Source: Bacillus sp. FJAT-18017 | Lineage (GTDB): Bacteria; Bacillota; Bacilli; Bacillales; Cytobacillaceae | Length of the DNA: 64,000 nt | Direction of reading: 5' to 3' | Assembly (NCBI RefSeq): GCF_001278805.1 | Contig: NZ_CP012602.1 | Coordinates: forward strand, 1,281,001 to 1,345,000 | Part shown: positions 10,540 to 19,815 of the stretch, piece by piece | Layout of the letters: the number at the start of each line of letters is the position of its first letter | Position numbering within the stretch: position 1 is the stretch's first letter | Made by a program: the position numbers and the translations under genes | The notes under the pieces: model-generated | The model's input: the letters and a program-made list of their open reading frames with translations, nothing else | Database searches by the model: none | What the model was told of the DNA's origin: nothing

Positions 10540-10575
10540 AAATAAAAGAAGCAGGGCAACTGCTTATTTTATTTT
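10540..10575. terminator. Terminator-like hairpin
   Basis: A/T-rich 15-bp arms with one mismatch (AAATAAAAGAAGCAG and CTGCTTATTTTATTT) around loop GGCAA. Symmetric A and T tracts would work on either strand. It may end the remnant coding region around it or an upstream transcript. Confidence 0.5.
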
Positions 10576-10584
10576 GCCCTCCTC

Positions 10585-10710
10585 TTTGACGGAACCAGCC
10601 TGAACATGGATACAGGCGCAGGTACGCTTATGCTGGATAATCTGAGCATCGAAGAGATTCCTCCAGGCCTGGCCTATAATGATTCAGCATTTCAAAAAAA
10701 TGAAGACTAA
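10585..10710 (+). pseudogene. C-terminal remnant of a lost coding sequence
   Basis: An open stretch of 41 codons ends in TAA at 10708-10710 and reads FDGTSLNMDTGAG, then TLMLDNLSIEE. The pattern (glycine/aspartate-rich strands and a DNLSI ending) resembles the end of a beta-sandwich or carbohydrate-binding domain of a secreted protein. There is no start codon with a ribosome binding site and no upstream continuation, so I read it as a relic. Weak evidence. Confidence 0.3.
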
Positions 10711-10723
10711 CAAGTAAAAAAAT

Positions 10724-10766
10724 TGTGCTGACCCGTCTAATTGATGGGTCCGCACGTACTTTTTAG
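10724..10766 (+). terminator. Hairpin with T tract before the SDR gene
   Basis: Arms GTGC.GACCCGTC and GATGGGTC.GCAC (each with a single bulge) are followed by GTACTTTTTAG. It lies 14 bp after the remnant's stop codon and 38 bp before the SDR start; it could end the former or regulate the latter. Confidence 0.5.
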
Positions 10767-10803
10767 GGTACTATTTTTAAAAAGAAGAGGGAGTGTGTTT
10801 AAA

Positions 10804-11523
10804 ATGGCTAGAGTTGTTTTGGTAACAGGAGCTAACCGCGGACTTGGCCTTGGATTGGTCCGACAGTTGTTGGAAAAGGGCTGCATGGTGTTTGCAGGAA
10901 TTAGGGGTGAAGCTTCATCTGAATTGGAGCAACTGAAGGCTGCATATTCGAATCATCTGGAAATCGTTGCAATTGATGTAACCGACAGTAAAATTATTGA
11001 GGAGGCCAAAGTCCGGGTTGAAGCGAGATCTAGTAAACTCGATTGGCTGATTAATAACGCGGCAATCCTTGGGGATACCAGAGCGACCGTACTTGACACC
11101 ATGAATTTTGAAGACATGATGAGTGTATTCGATACGAATACGCTGGGGCCAATTCGCGTTACCAATACCTTTCTTCCGTTGCTTTTAAAAAGCAAAACCA
11201 AGCTGATTGTAAACATCTCATCGGAGGCAGGAAGCGTAGCGGATTGCCATCGGATCAACAACTTCGGCTATTGCATGTCTAAGTCGGCTCTCAATATGCA
11301 GTCTGCATTAGTACATAATCGGTTGAAGGAATTTGGTGGGGGTGTTCTAATCCTTCACCCTGGCTGGGTCCAAACGTATATGCAGGGGAAACTGGATACA
11401 GCCGCACCACTAACCGCCGACGAATCCGCCAGCAAGCTCATTGCGCTCGCAGAACAATATGAATATGTAAGAGAAGCCAAGCCCCTATTTCTGGATTACC
11501 TCGGAAATCGGCTGCAGTGGTAA
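10804..11523 (+). CDS. SDR family NAD(P)-dependent oxidoreductase
   Basis: A classical short-chain dehydrogenase/reductase of 239 residues. Rossmann motif TGANRGLG near the N-terminus, NNAA in the middle, a serine in the NISSEAGS strand, and the catalytic Y...K in FGYCMSKSA. The size matches single-domain SDRs. ATG 10804 follows AGAGGGAG with about ten bases of spacing; the upstream in-frame codons have no ribosome binding site and overlap a hairpin. It stands alone, so the substrate (some alcohol or ketone) cannot be inferred. The family call is firm; the role is unknown. Confidence 0.9.
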   Translation: MARVVLVTGANRGLGLGLVRQLLEKGCMVFAGIRGEASSELEQLKAAYSNHLEIVAIDVTDSKIIEEAKVRVEARSSKLDWLINNAAILGDTRATVLDTMNFEDMMSVFDTNTLGPIRVTNTFLPLLLKSKTKLIVNISSEAGSVADCHRINNFGYCMSKSALNMQSALVHNRLKEFGGGVLILHPGWVQTYMQGKLDTAAPLTADESASKLIALAEQYEYVREAKPLFLDYLGNRLQW

Positions 11524-11654
11524 AATGTTGAAATGGGTGCCTTTCTCGCCTGCCAGAACCGTGTTGCCAAAATTCAAAAAATAATTCAAAATATTTTTTC
11601 AAAATAGATTATAATTAACTCATATTGGACTGCCATTTATGTAGGAGGAAATAT

Positions 11655-13100
11655 ATGAGTGTTGAACCTGAACTTCTGGGCTTTCCGGAGGGTATATCAT
11701 TTGCACTTGATGAAACGATTGCTTTGTCCATGACAGATTCAACAGGGAAGTTTGTTTACGTCAATGATGCTTTTTGTATTTTATCCAAGTACTCAAGGGA
11801 TGAACTTCTTGGAAAACGTCATGATATGTTAAATTCCGACTATCATTCCGATCATTTTTTTCAAGAGGTATTGCAAACAATACAATCGGGGGCAAAATGG
11901 AAAGGTGTTATACGAAATAAAGCTAAAGATGGCAGTATTTATTGGGTACAGGATAAAATTATTCCCCAAATTGGAAAAGACGGCATTCCCGAAAGTTACA
12001 TATGCATAAGTAGGGATATAACTGAGCTTATGTTCAAAGAAGAAAATTTAAAAATTAGCTTGAATTCATTATGTTCAATCGCCACAGCGCTCAATGAGTC
12101 TTCCATTATTGTAATACTTGATCCTGATGGAAAAATTACCTACGCTAATGATCATTACTGCGATATTTCCAAATACAGTAAAGAAGAGCTTGTAGGGGAA
12201 AAGCAAAGTATCCTGAATTCAGGACTCCATCCGGAATCCTTTTTTAAAAATATTTGGAAGGTTATCAATCAGGGGAAGGTCTGGAAGGGAGAAATTTTTA
12301 AGAAGGCAAAAGATGGCTCCTTTTATTGGATTTATTCAACGATTGTTCCAGTGCAGTCTTCGGATGGCAAAATCAAAAACTTTGTGGAGATTAGCCACGA
12401 TATTACATCTAGGAAAAAGTCTGAGGAAATGCTGATGAGAACCGAGAAATTATCGGTGATTGGGGAATTGGCCGCAGGGGTTGCTCATGAAATCCGAAAT
12501 CCTCTCACTTCACTCCGTGGTTTCGCTAGGCTTCTAAAGGAAAACAACACGATTAACCGCGATATGTATTTGGATATTATCATAGATGAAATTGAACGAA
12601 TTAATCATATTGTCAATGACTTTATGGTGCTGGCCAAGCCGTATGTTGCCGAGTTTAAAGAAAAGAAAATCCTCCCTATCGTGATGCAGGTGATCTCACT
12701 GCTTGAATCGGAATGCCATTTAAATAACATCCAAATTCACCTGATTTATCAGGAGAGTTTTGACGAGGTTACAGTCCTATGCGATCAGCATCAATTAAAA
12801 CAAGTATTTTTAAATCTAATAAAAAATGGAATTGAAGCCATGCCAAAAGGTGGGGATATACATGTTTCCCTAACCATTGATGATGAGAATGTCTGCATCG
12901 ACATAAAAGACAATGGCCTTGGCATGTCAGAACAAATGATTAAAAGAATTGGCGAGCCATTCTACTCCACAAAGGAACAAGGAACCGGCCTTGGACTCAT
13001 GGTCAGCTTTAACATCATTCAAAACCACAAAGGGACCATAAACGTAACAAGCCAACCCGACCAAGGCACAAACTTCCGAATTCAGCTCCCAAAGAGCTAA
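11655..13100 (+). CDS. Soluble PAS-PAS sensor histidine kinase
   Basis: 481 residues with no membrane segment. Two PAS/PAC units (about 20-140 and 150-270) share the pattern YVNDAFC/YANDHYC, LNS....FF, W+G, AKDGS.YW, then a kinase core: H-box VAHEIRNPLTSLRGF, N-box NLIKNGIEAM, G1 DNGLGM, G2 GTGLGLMVS. The architecture is that of cytoplasmic sporulation-type kinases (KinA/KinE-like) feeding a phosphorelay. No response regulator is adjacent, which fits an orphan phosphorelay kinase, though this is inference. PAS domains of this type often bind heme or flavin; no cofactor residue can be assigned by eye. ATG 11655 has an excellent AGGAGG upstream (11643-11648). Confidence 0.9.
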   Translation: MSVEPELLGFPEGISFALDETIALSMTDSTGKFVYVNDAFCILSKYSRDELLGKRHDMLNSDYHSDHFFQEVLQTIQSGAKWKGVIRNKAKDGSIYWVQDKIIPQIGKDGIPESYICISRDITELMFKEENLKISLNSLCSIATALNESSIIVILDPDGKITYANDHYCDISKYSKEELVGEKQSILNSGLHPESFFKNIWKVINQGKVWKGEIFKKAKDGSFYWIYSTIVPVQSSDGKIKNFVEISHDITSRKKSEEMLMRTEKLSVIGELAAGVAHEIRNPLTSLRGFARLLKENNTINRDMYLDIIIDEIERINHIVNDFMVLAKPYVAEFKEKKILPIVMQVISLLESECHLNNIQIHLIYQESFDEVTVLCDQHQLKQVFLNLIKNGIEAMPKGGDIHVSLTIDDENVCIDIKDNGLGMSEQMIKRIGEPFYSTKEQGTGLGLMVSFNIIQNHKGTINVTSQPDQGTNFRIQLPKS

Positions 13101-13101
13101 A

Positions 13102-13148
13102 TAAAGACGGTTCTCATTTGCCAACTGCAGAAGAGAACCGTCCTTATT
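13102..13148. terminator. Terminator of the PAS kinase; GACGGTTCTC family hairpin
   Basis: GACGGTTCTC (13106-13115) pairs perfectly with GAGAACCGTC (13133-13142), followed by CTTATTTG. The same arm sequence recurs near other gene ends in this window (17.16, 19.80, 22.68 and 23.58 kb), so this is also a repeat copy. Confidence 0.75.
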
Positions 13149-13203
13149 TGTGTCTCCCGTCATGGTTATTCTAAAACCGCATATATTTTTGCTGAAATCT
13201 TCC

Positions 13204-15738
13204 TTAAAGTCTCGGATCCAGTTCCTTCTCTCTTTGCTCTTCAAAAAGAAGGTTGGCGACGGTTTGCTGGAATGGCACATTGGTTTCGTTGATGGTGCTG
13301 GCCGGGTGTACGAGCATATCCCTGCCCAGCCTGTGCTCGTTAAGAGACGTTTGCAGCTTTTTCGCAATCGCCTTTTCCTTTAACAGCTTCCTGTATTTAT
13401 GCGGGAACGTATAATCGTAGCCATAAACAATTGTCAAATACTCCGGATTGCGCACCTTCATGAACGGCACCACACCTGCCATATCTTGCTGGGGCTTGAT
13501 GACAACGCCTTCCATACCTTCATCCATCGTCAGCGTTTGAAAAAATTCCTCGGCCAAAGCAAACGAAGCATCCTCATTTAGGTTCAGCACAAGCTGGCGG
13601 TCTCCATTTACCAGCGAATAAATCTCCGACGTCCTCATCTCCGGTATTTCCTCACGCCCATCTTCATAAACAATCTTCAGGACATTGAACGGCTTGTAAT
13701 GGACTTCGGACTCCTTGCCATACAGCTCAAGCTGGCGTTTGAACACCGCGCTCGCCTTGATGTGCTCATCAAGCGGATGATACGTATCGAGAATCTCATC
13801 CATATCCTTATAATTGCCGTAAGCGGTCGTGCCAAAGTCGCGTACCAAATCCTTTTTCGAGCTCTTCACCTTCGCAGCCTTAAAGCCGCTTGTTTCATAC
13901 TGTTCAACAAGCTTGCCGAACTGCTCCTCAAAGCCATTTTCCTTCAAATAGGAGAGCTCCGTCTCAAGCGCTTTTTCAACGACCTTGAACTGCTTGTCGA
14001 TCAAGCCCTTCCCAAGCGCGCTCCACGGCAATAGCTCACCGTCCAGAACCAGCATCCGAACGCCGTTTCTCTCCATATAATCCGAAAACTTTGCCAGAAG
14101 AGCCTCATACACAGGCCCAAGCTCAACATGATTCACCTTGAACCCATTCCGGCTCGTCGCATAGCTTTCTCCCTTCGTCAAATAAATCGTACAGCGCGAC
14201 CCCATATACTTCGGCTGCAGCACAACCTCAGCGACACCCTTATTCTTGAAGTAATAGAGGCCTTCCTTCAGCGACTCCAGCACCCCGGCCGCCAAATCCT
14301 TATTCGCCGGGCTCATCGTCCCCGAAATATAATTAATCTTATTCTCCAGCACATAGCCTAGCCGCTTCCTCGAAGACTCCTCCAAATTCGCAAGGTCAAC
14401 TGCCTTTTCTTTTTTTGAAAAAAGGACAGGAAGTTCGGCACCCTGGCCGGCCTTGATCGTCCGATAAAATGGTTTATTACCGTTCAGCGTCACGCTTGTC
14501 AGCGTATTTCCGTGCACCGCTCCGGTATCGATGCCAAGCTTCTTCTTCAGCATCACCACGTCTTTTGTGGCAATATGGCCCCAAACGTGGAACGGGTGGT
14601 TGTTCACCGCTTCCTCTTTTAAAAAGTGGAGCCCGTCCTCGATGTTGGAAAAATTGGTCGCGAACCGGCGCTGTGCTTTGCGCGAATCCTTGTCGAGCTT
14701 GCCGAGGTATTTATTTTCGCAAGGCGCATGGGTGATGTAATACCCGGGCTGGGTCAGGCCGATAAACCGATAGAAATCCTTCGCGAGTGAAAACAGCTCC
14801 TCGAACTTAGCCCGCGAGTCGGTATCCTCCTCGAAATGAGGGATGCTGTCGAAGTACAGGCTGTTGTTTTCCTTGATGTTTCCGTTCAGGAAATGGTAGA
14901 CAAAGTTCTCATGGTTTCCTTTTACAAATAGAAAATGGTCCTTATTATTATAAAGGAAGTCGATTGTCGCCTTCGTGTTGCCGCCCTTGTCAATGTAATC
15001 GCCGATGAGGACGAATTTTTTATCTGCATTTTTCTCGTCTGGGCTCATCTGGCCGTCGGTAATCGCGAAGCCGTGCTCCTTGACGAGCTCCTTCAATGCA
15101 TCCACCTGTTCATGTACGTCCCCGATAATGACATAACGGTGGCCGTGCGGAAGCAGGTGGGATAGATACTCGTCTCTGTCCGCAGCAACGATTTCAACTC
15201 CTGTGAAATTTTTCTCGCGAATACGGTGGATTGCGTCGAACCTATTCCGCTTCAGATTCGGCAGAACCTCCTGGCGCATCCGGGTCAGCTGCTGGGCGAT
15301 GATTCGCTTGCTTCGGTCAGAAGCATAATGGTCGCGGATATTTTTGTAATCAAACAAAAGAATCTCGACGCGGTAGTTATTTTTCCGGCCAATCTCGAGG
15401 ATGTTATCGCGGAAGCCCTCCGAAAGCCCGGTTGTATCGACGATTGCATAATCGCAATTAATCGGGAACTGAGTGACAAGGTCAAGCTTTGTGTACAGCA
15501 GGCTGAACGCCTGGGCGCTTGCCTCCATCATGTTTTCGTTGTATTTGTCATATGCGTAGCCAAGAATATCCTGACGAATGCTGTCCGACGACAGGTACTG
15601 TATGTTCGTCCGGTATCCAGTCGCCTCGTCCGCAAACTGCAGCGCCGGAATCAGCGTTTCGGTTACGAACGTCGTTTTGCCAGCCTCCGAAGGCCCGACG
15701 GTTAAAAAAATCGTGTGAGTATGTGCTGAAATCCTCAT
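13204..15738 (-). CDS. pnkp: Polynucleotide kinase-phosphatase-ligase (RNA repair)
   Basis: 844 residues with the three modules of bacterial Pnkp, in order. (1) 5'-OH polynucleotide kinase with P-loop GPSEAGKT at residues 15-22. (2) Calcineurin-type 2',3'-phosphatase: GDVHEQ near 204, GDYIDKGG near 246, GNHE near 274, and a later WGH. (3) Nucleotidyltransferase/ligase with the adenylation motif KYMGSR near 510 and LVLDGELLPW. Clostridium thermocellum Pnkp is of similar length (about 870). The enzyme heals 5'-OH and 2',3'-cyclic phosphate ends left by ribotoxins and reseals them; the family's ligase step depends on partner Hen1. Its ATG (15736-15738) shares a base with the hen1 stop (TAATG), so translation is probably coupled. 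Confidence 0.9.
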   Translation of the reverse strand: MRISAHTHTIFLTVGPSEAGKTTFVTETLIPALQFADEATGYRTNIQYLSSDSIRQDILGYAYDKYNENMMEASAQAFSLLYTKLDLVTQFPINCDYAIVDTTGLSEGFRDNILEIGRKNNYRVEILLFDYKNIRDHYASDRSKRIIAQQLTRMRQEVLPNLKRNRFDAIHRIREKNFTGVEIVAADRDEYLSHLLPHGHRYVIIGDVHEQVDALKELVKEHGFAITDGQMSPDEKNADKKFVLIGDYIDKGGNTKATIDFLYNNKDHFLFVKGNHENFVYHFLNGNIKENNSLYFDSIPHFEEDTDSRAKFEELFSLAKDFYRFIGLTQPGYYITHAPCENKYLGKLDKDSRKAQRRFATNFSNIEDGLHFLKEEAVNNHPFHVWGHIATKDVVMLKKKLGIDTGAVHGNTLTSVTLNGNKPFYRTIKAGQGAELPVLFSKKEKAVDLANLEESSRKRLGYVLENKINYISGTMSPANKDLAAGVLESLKEGLYYFKNKGVAEVVLQPKYMGSRCTIYLTKGESYATSRNGFKVNHVELGPVYEALLAKFSDYMERNGVRMLVLDGELLPWSALGKGLIDKQFKVVEKALETELSYLKENGFEEQFGKLVEQYETSGFKAAKVKSSKKDLVRDFGTTAYGNYKDMDEILDTYHPLDEHIKASAVFKRQLELYGKESEVHYKPFNVLKIVYEDGREEIPEMRTSEIYSLVNGDRQLVLNLNEDASFALAEEFFQTLTMDEGMEGVVIKPQQDMAGVVPFMKVRNPEYLTIVYGYDYTFPHKYRKLLKEKAIAKKLQTSLNEHRLGRDMLVHPASTINETNVPFQQTVANLLFEEQREKELDPRL

Positions 15739-17075
15739 TAACCTTCGTCCTTTCCGGTTGTAAGTGCGGGTTCTGCCGACAGAGACAGGCTTCCCTTTAT
15801 GACAGCGGTTTGCGTTACAGGTTTTCTTTTAAAAATAATTGCCTGGGTTGTATGAATTCCGTCCACCGAGTCGCCAATTCCGACGCATTCAGCTTCGATC
15901 CCAGCAGGCAGGATGCTCTTGATCCATTTTTCAAACGCTGGGCTGCCAAGCTCCCATTTATGGTCGTTATGCCTTGACTCGATTGAATAGTACGTATTAA
16001 AGTCCTGGTTCGGTGTTGTCAGAAGGAATGTGTTCCAGTTTACGGTTTGCAGAAGCTGCTTAACCAGTTCCTCCGCTTGGTCCATGCTCATATGCTCGAT
16101 GACTTCGGTCAGGATGACATCGACGTCCTCTCCGTCATATGTATCAAGGAACGCTTCAAGCGAGTTATAGAGTACGATGTTATCAACTTCCCTCACGCGC
16201 ATTTTGTGGGAGACTTTAGCGCGCGCCTCGTCATCAATGTCGATTGCATGGACGAACTGCGGCACGATTTTTTTCGCATACGGCAGACTGTACGCCCCCT
16301 CACCGCAGCCGACATCAAGGATTGGCCGCTCGAACGTGAGATTCTTCGTAATCCACGCCTGCCGCTGCTGGGCCGTACTTCCATAGGCGAGGTCGAGCTT
16401 ATAGCGGTTCGTCTGCTGCAATTCTTCCTTATACTTGTAAAATTTATCCTTCGACACGAACGCATTCCGCGCGAACAGGTAGCGGATGAAATATGGGGCA
16501 TCGATCGTGTTGATGCTCCGCAGGAATTTTTCAACAATTTCATTATTCAGGTCAATATATTCCTTGCCCATAATTGTCAGGAACAAGAACAGCACGTTGG
16601 CATAGTTCAAGAGCTCGTGTACGGATTTCTCGGTTGTGACACTGATTCTGGCATTTTTATGGGCCAGCCACTCCCACTCAATCTCGTAATCTTTGAAATG
16701 AGTTTTGAAGAATGAGAGATAGTGCTCATTTTCGATATGGGTCATGTTGACAGTGAAGCTGTTGGTGAAGCCCACGCTGTCCTTTTCATGCCGCTTTTTC
16801 GAGGCTGTCGAGAAAAAGTCTGCTATCACGGTAAGCGGAATCCGTGGCGAATTGTACCGCGACACATTCAGGTATTCAAACTTCTCTTCTTTATTTTTCG
16901 GGAACGAAATCTCATTATCGGCATCCTTGAAATAAATGCTGTACGCTGTTGGCCTCGGATACCATCCGAACGCCCGTCCCTTACGAATTCCCTTCACCAG
17001 CATCCCGCTCGCAGGATTCTTGGAAATGATATAGGAAAAATCCGGATTCAGTGAAGACACTTCGAGAATACTCAT
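15738..17075 (-). CDS. hen1: Hen1 3'-terminal RNA ribose 2'-O-methyltransferase
   Basis: 445 residues: an N-terminal bacterial-Hen1 domain (about 1-240) that supports Pnkp ligation, then a Rossmann methyltransferase with the SAM motif ILDVGCGEGAYSL near 253. The Hen1 metal-site signature is intact: E..EH in TEVIEHMS near 323 and the histidines of RHNDHKWE near 368. The enzyme methylates the 2'-OH of the broken RNA's 3' end before sealing, which makes the repaired RNA resistant to a second cut at the same place (known from the Anabaena and Clostridium systems). Start ATG 17075 has AAAGGAG nine bases upstream. It is the first gene of a two-gene operon with pnkp. Confidence 0.9.
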   Translation of the reverse strand: MSILEVSSLNPDFSYIISKNPASGMLVKGIRKGRAFGWYPRPTAYSIYFKDADNEISFPKNKEEKFEYLNVSRYNSPRIPLTVIADFFSTASKKRHEKDSVGFTNSFTVNMTHIENEHYLSFFKTHFKDYEIEWEWLAHKNARISVTTEKSVHELLNYANVLFLFLTIMGKEYIDLNNEIVEKFLRSINTIDAPYFIRYLFARNAFVSKDKFYKYKEELQQTNRYKLDLAYGSTAQQRQAWITKNLTFERPILDVGCGEGAYSLPYAKKIVPQFVHAIDIDDEARAKVSHKMRVREVDNIVLYNSLEAFLDTYDGEDVDVILTEVIEHMSMDQAEELVKQLLQTVNWNTFLLTTPNQDFNTYYSIESRHNDHKWELGSPAFEKWIKSILPAGIEAECVGIGDSVDGIHTTQAIIFKRKPVTQTAVIKGSLSLSAEPALTTGKDEG

Positions 17076-17230
17076 CCGCGCACTCTCCTTTACAGGTTAT
17101 TACCATTAACAGTAAATGCGGAGAGGGGCATTGGCAAGAACTTTTTTCGGCAGAACCTGGGGATGGTTCTCGTTAGCCGCGGCGTGCATAGAGAGGCAGT
17201 TCTTGGTTGCACATCAATACAAATACAGTT

Positions 17231-17503
17231 TCGAGGATTAATCTCTCAATGCCTGCCCATAATTAATCCACAATGAGATTTCGTGGATTAATCTCTTGCT
17301 ACCGATCCACGATTAATCCAGCAAATAGGGTTTAGTGGATAAATCTCCTGTTGCCCACCCACGATTAATCCAGTAAATAGGGTTTAGTGGATAAATCTCC
17401 TGTTGCCCACCCACGATTAATCCAGCAAATAGGGTTTAGTGGATAAATCTCTTGTTGTCCACCCACGATTAAACCAGCAAAAAGGTTTAGTAGATAAATC
17501 TCT
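17231..17503. repeat. 52-bp palindromic tandem repeat array 1
   Basis: Five units spaced 50-52 bp (GATTAATCC starts at 17311, 17363, 17415, a variant at 17467, and a diverged one near 17261). Each carries the arms GATTAATCCA and TGGATAAATC around AGGGTTTAG, then a linker TCCTGTTGCCCACC. The outer copies are diverged, the inner ones nearly identical. Read on the other strand the unit matches the array at 25.2-25.66 kb, so the two arrays are inverted relative to each other. The array fills most of the gap between hen1 and katE. Confidence 0.9.
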
Positions 17504-17588
17504 TACAGCACTTATAGCGAAGAGAAATTACGCCGAAAGCGGAAAGCTCCTCAATTATAAAGAGGCGTGAGACTTAAATGATATTCCC

Positions 17589-17613
17589 GTTTTTTTTCGG
17601 CCGGGAAGGGTAG
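17589..17613 (+). promoter_or_regulatory. Possible sigma-B promoter of katE
   Basis: GTTTTT (17589-17594), 13 bases, then GGGTAG (17608-17613), about 55 bp before the katE start. The sigma-B consensus is GTTTAA-N13-15-GGGTAT, and katE of B. subtilis is a sigma-B gene. The -10 is 5/6 and the -35 is 4/6. Confidence 0.4.
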
Positions 17614-17667
17614 AGGGAGTTGGGAGCTCTTTTAGAGCAATACATATTAAACATTAGGAGGATGATG

Positions 17668-19716
17668 ATGGGAGATAACCGCAATTCCGAGATGAATAAG
17701 AAGCAGGAGCAGCTCGAGCAGTTTAAGGTGGATGACACGGGCCAGAAGCTGACGACGAATCAAGGTTTAAAGGTGTCAGAGGATGAGTTTTCCCTTAAAG
17801 CCGGTGTCCGCGGACCAACGTTGATGGAAGACTTTCATTTCCGTGAAAAAATGACTCACTTTGACCATGAACGGATTCCGGAAAGGGTCGTTCATGCCCG
17901 AGGATTTGCTGCTCATGGTGATTTCCAGGTGTACGAGTCATTGAGGGAATATACAATGGCGAAGTTCCTGCAAGATCCTTCAAAAAAAACGCCAGTCTTT
18001 GTTCGGTTCTCGACAGTACAGGGATCGAGGGGTTCGGCGGAGACGGTCCGTGATGTCCGCGGGTTTGCGACTAAGTTTTATACAGAGGAAGGGAACTATG
18101 ACCTTGTGGGCAACAATATGCCGGTTTTCTTCATCCAGGATGCGATTAAGTTTCCTGACTTTGTGCACGCTGTGAAGCCTGAACCGCATAATGAAATGCC
18201 ACAGGCGGCGACCGCGCACGACACGTTCTGGGACTTTATTGCCAATAATCAAGAATCGGCGCATATGGTGATGTGGGCAATGTCGGACCGCGCTATTCCG
18301 CGCAGCTATCGGATGATGGAGGGTTTCGGTGTTCATACATTCCGATTTGTGAATGAGCAGGGCAAGGCACACTTCGTCAAATTCCATTGGAAGCCAGTTG
18401 TCGGTGTGCATTCACAGGTGTGGGACGAGGCCCAGAAGGTTGCCGGTAAGGACCCGGATTTCCATCGCCGCGATTTGTATGAAGCGATTGAAAGAGGCGA
18501 TTATCTCGAGTACGAACTAGGTGTGCAAATGATTCCTGAGGAAGAAGAGTTCCGGTTTGAATTTGATATTCTTGATCCGACCAAGCTATGGCCTGAAGAA
18601 GAGGTTCCGGTCAAGCTCATTGGAAAAATGACATTGAACCGGAATGTCGACAATGTGTTTGCCGAGACTGAACAGGTTGCCTTCCATCCTGGACATGTTG
18701 TGCCAGGAATAGATTTCACGAATGACCCGCTGCTGCAGGGAAGGTTGTTCTCTTATACTGATACACAGCTATTGCGACTTGGCGGACCGAATTTCCACGA
18801 GCTGCCGATCAATCGCCCTGTCTGTCCGTTCCACAACAACCAGCGTGATGGCTTTGGCCGCCAGACAATCAACAGGGGCCAGGTAAGCTACCACAAGAAT
18901 TCTCTTGCGCAAAATACGCCTGCACCAGCTACTGCTGAGGAAGGCGGTTATGTGCATTATCAGGAGAAAGTCGATGGGCAAAAAATCCGGGCTCGCAGTG
19001 ACAGTTTCAAGGATCATTTTTCCCAGGCGTCGATGTTCTGGAACAGCATGAGCCCGCCTGAAAAGCAGCACATCATTGATGCTTTGACCTTTGAACTCGG
19101 CAAGGTGAAATCACCGGATGTACGCCAGCAGGTTGTTGATATGCTCGCAAATGTCAGCATGGAATTGATCACTCCGGTTGCTAAAAGCATTGGTGCCAGG
19201 GTGCCGGAGCCGAGAGAGCCCGCTTCGTTAAAGTCATCGCCGGCACTAAGCATGGCCAATACGGTAAAAACTGCGAAATCCCGCATGGTTGGAGTTCTAA
19301 TTGAGGAAGGGTTTAACGGAAATGAAATAAAGGGGATTTTTGATGCTATAAAGGCAGAGGGAGCTATACCTGCGATTATTAGCGAAAATCTTGGTTCAAT
19401 TCGAGGCACCGATAATTTTGAACTTCCTGTTGAATTCTCCTATGTAACAGCCGATTCTGTAATCTTTGACGCAATTTACATTGTTGGTGGTTCGGAAAAC
19501 AGCCCGAAATTCAAAAAGACAGCCCTGGACTTTGTACAGGAAGCATTTGAGCACTACAAGCCAATTGGCGCCACGCACGCCGGTGCGGAAGTCGTGGAAC
19601 AAGCCGGTATTCTCGGACAGCCTGGTGTCATTGCGGGGTCAGACCCCTCAGAGTTCGCTGCCCAGTTTGTGCATGCTATTGCCGCACACCGTTTCTGGGA
19701 TAGGGAAGTTGTGTAA
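17668..19716 (+). CDS. katE: Large-subunit heme catalase
   Basis: 682 residues, matching B. subtilis KatE (about 686) and other HPII-type catalases; breaks hydrogen peroxide into water and oxygen in the cytoplasm. Active-site stretch FDHERIPERVVHARG near 65-80, heme-ligand tyrosine in RLFSYTDTQ near 363, and a C-terminal flavodoxin/PfpI-like domain from about 535 (SRMVGVLIEEGFNG ... THAGAEVV). Of three consecutive ATG codons I take 17668, seven bases after AGGAGG (17656-17661). Near the 3' end the codons for AGSDPSE contain the exact 14-base REP core GGGGTCAGACCCCT (19635-19648). Probably part of the general stress response; see the sigma-B-like element upstream. Confidence 0.95.
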   Translation: MGDNRNSEMNKKQEQLEQFKVDDTGQKLTTNQGLKVSEDEFSLKAGVRGPTLMEDFHFREKMTHFDHERIPERVVHARGFAAHGDFQVYESLREYTMAKFLQDPSKKTPVFVRFSTVQGSRGSAETVRDVRGFATKFYTEEGNYDLVGNNMPVFFIQDAIKFPDFVHAVKPEPHNEMPQAATAHDTFWDFIANNQESAHMVMWAMSDRAIPRSYRMMEGFGVHTFRFVNEQGKAHFVKFHWKPVVGVHSQVWDEAQKVAGKDPDFHRRDLYEAIERGDYLEYELGVQMIPEEEEFRFEFDILDPTKLWPEEEVPVKLIGKMTLNRNVDNVFAETEQVAFHPGHVVPGIDFTNDPLLQGRLFSYTDTQLLRLGGPNFHELPINRPVCPFHNNQRDGFGRQTINRGQVSYHKNSLAQNTPAPATAEEGGYVHYQEKVDGQKIRARSDSFKDHFSQASMFWNSMSPPEKQHIIDALTFELGKVKSPDVRQQVVDMLANVSMELITPVAKSIGARVPEPREPASLKSSPALSMANTVKTAKSRMVGVLIEEGFNGNEIKGIFDAIKAEGAIPAIISENLGSIRGTDNFELPVEFSYVTADSVIFDAIYIVGGSENSPKFKKTALDFVQEAFEHYKPIGATHAGAEVVEQAGILGQPGVIAGSDPSEFAAQFVHAIAAHRFWDREVV

Positions 19717-19727
19717 GTGCATTAAAC

Positions 19728-19767
19728 AAACCCGCTAAACAGTAATTCAGTTTAGCGGGTTTACTTT
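19728..19767 (+). terminator. katE terminator
   Basis: A 13-bp perfect stem, AAACCCGCTAAAC (19728-19740) with GTTTAGCGGGTTT (19750-19762), followed by ACTTTTAC. Confidence 0.85.
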
Positions 19768-19815
19768 TACTATTATAAATACTACTAAAGAACGTTGGCC
19801 GGACGAGAACCGTCT

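Noticed and set aside
15226..16715. Long plus-strand open frames opposite pnkp and hen1
   Set aside because: They are shadows of the minus-strand genes, which have complete catalytic motifs; the plus frames lack ribosome binding sites and domain patterns.
17231..17503. Replication origin based on the DnaA-box-like TTATCCACT
   Set aside because: All copies miss the last consensus base, and no dnaA, dnaN or unwinding-type region is adjacent. Kept only as a titration hypothesis.
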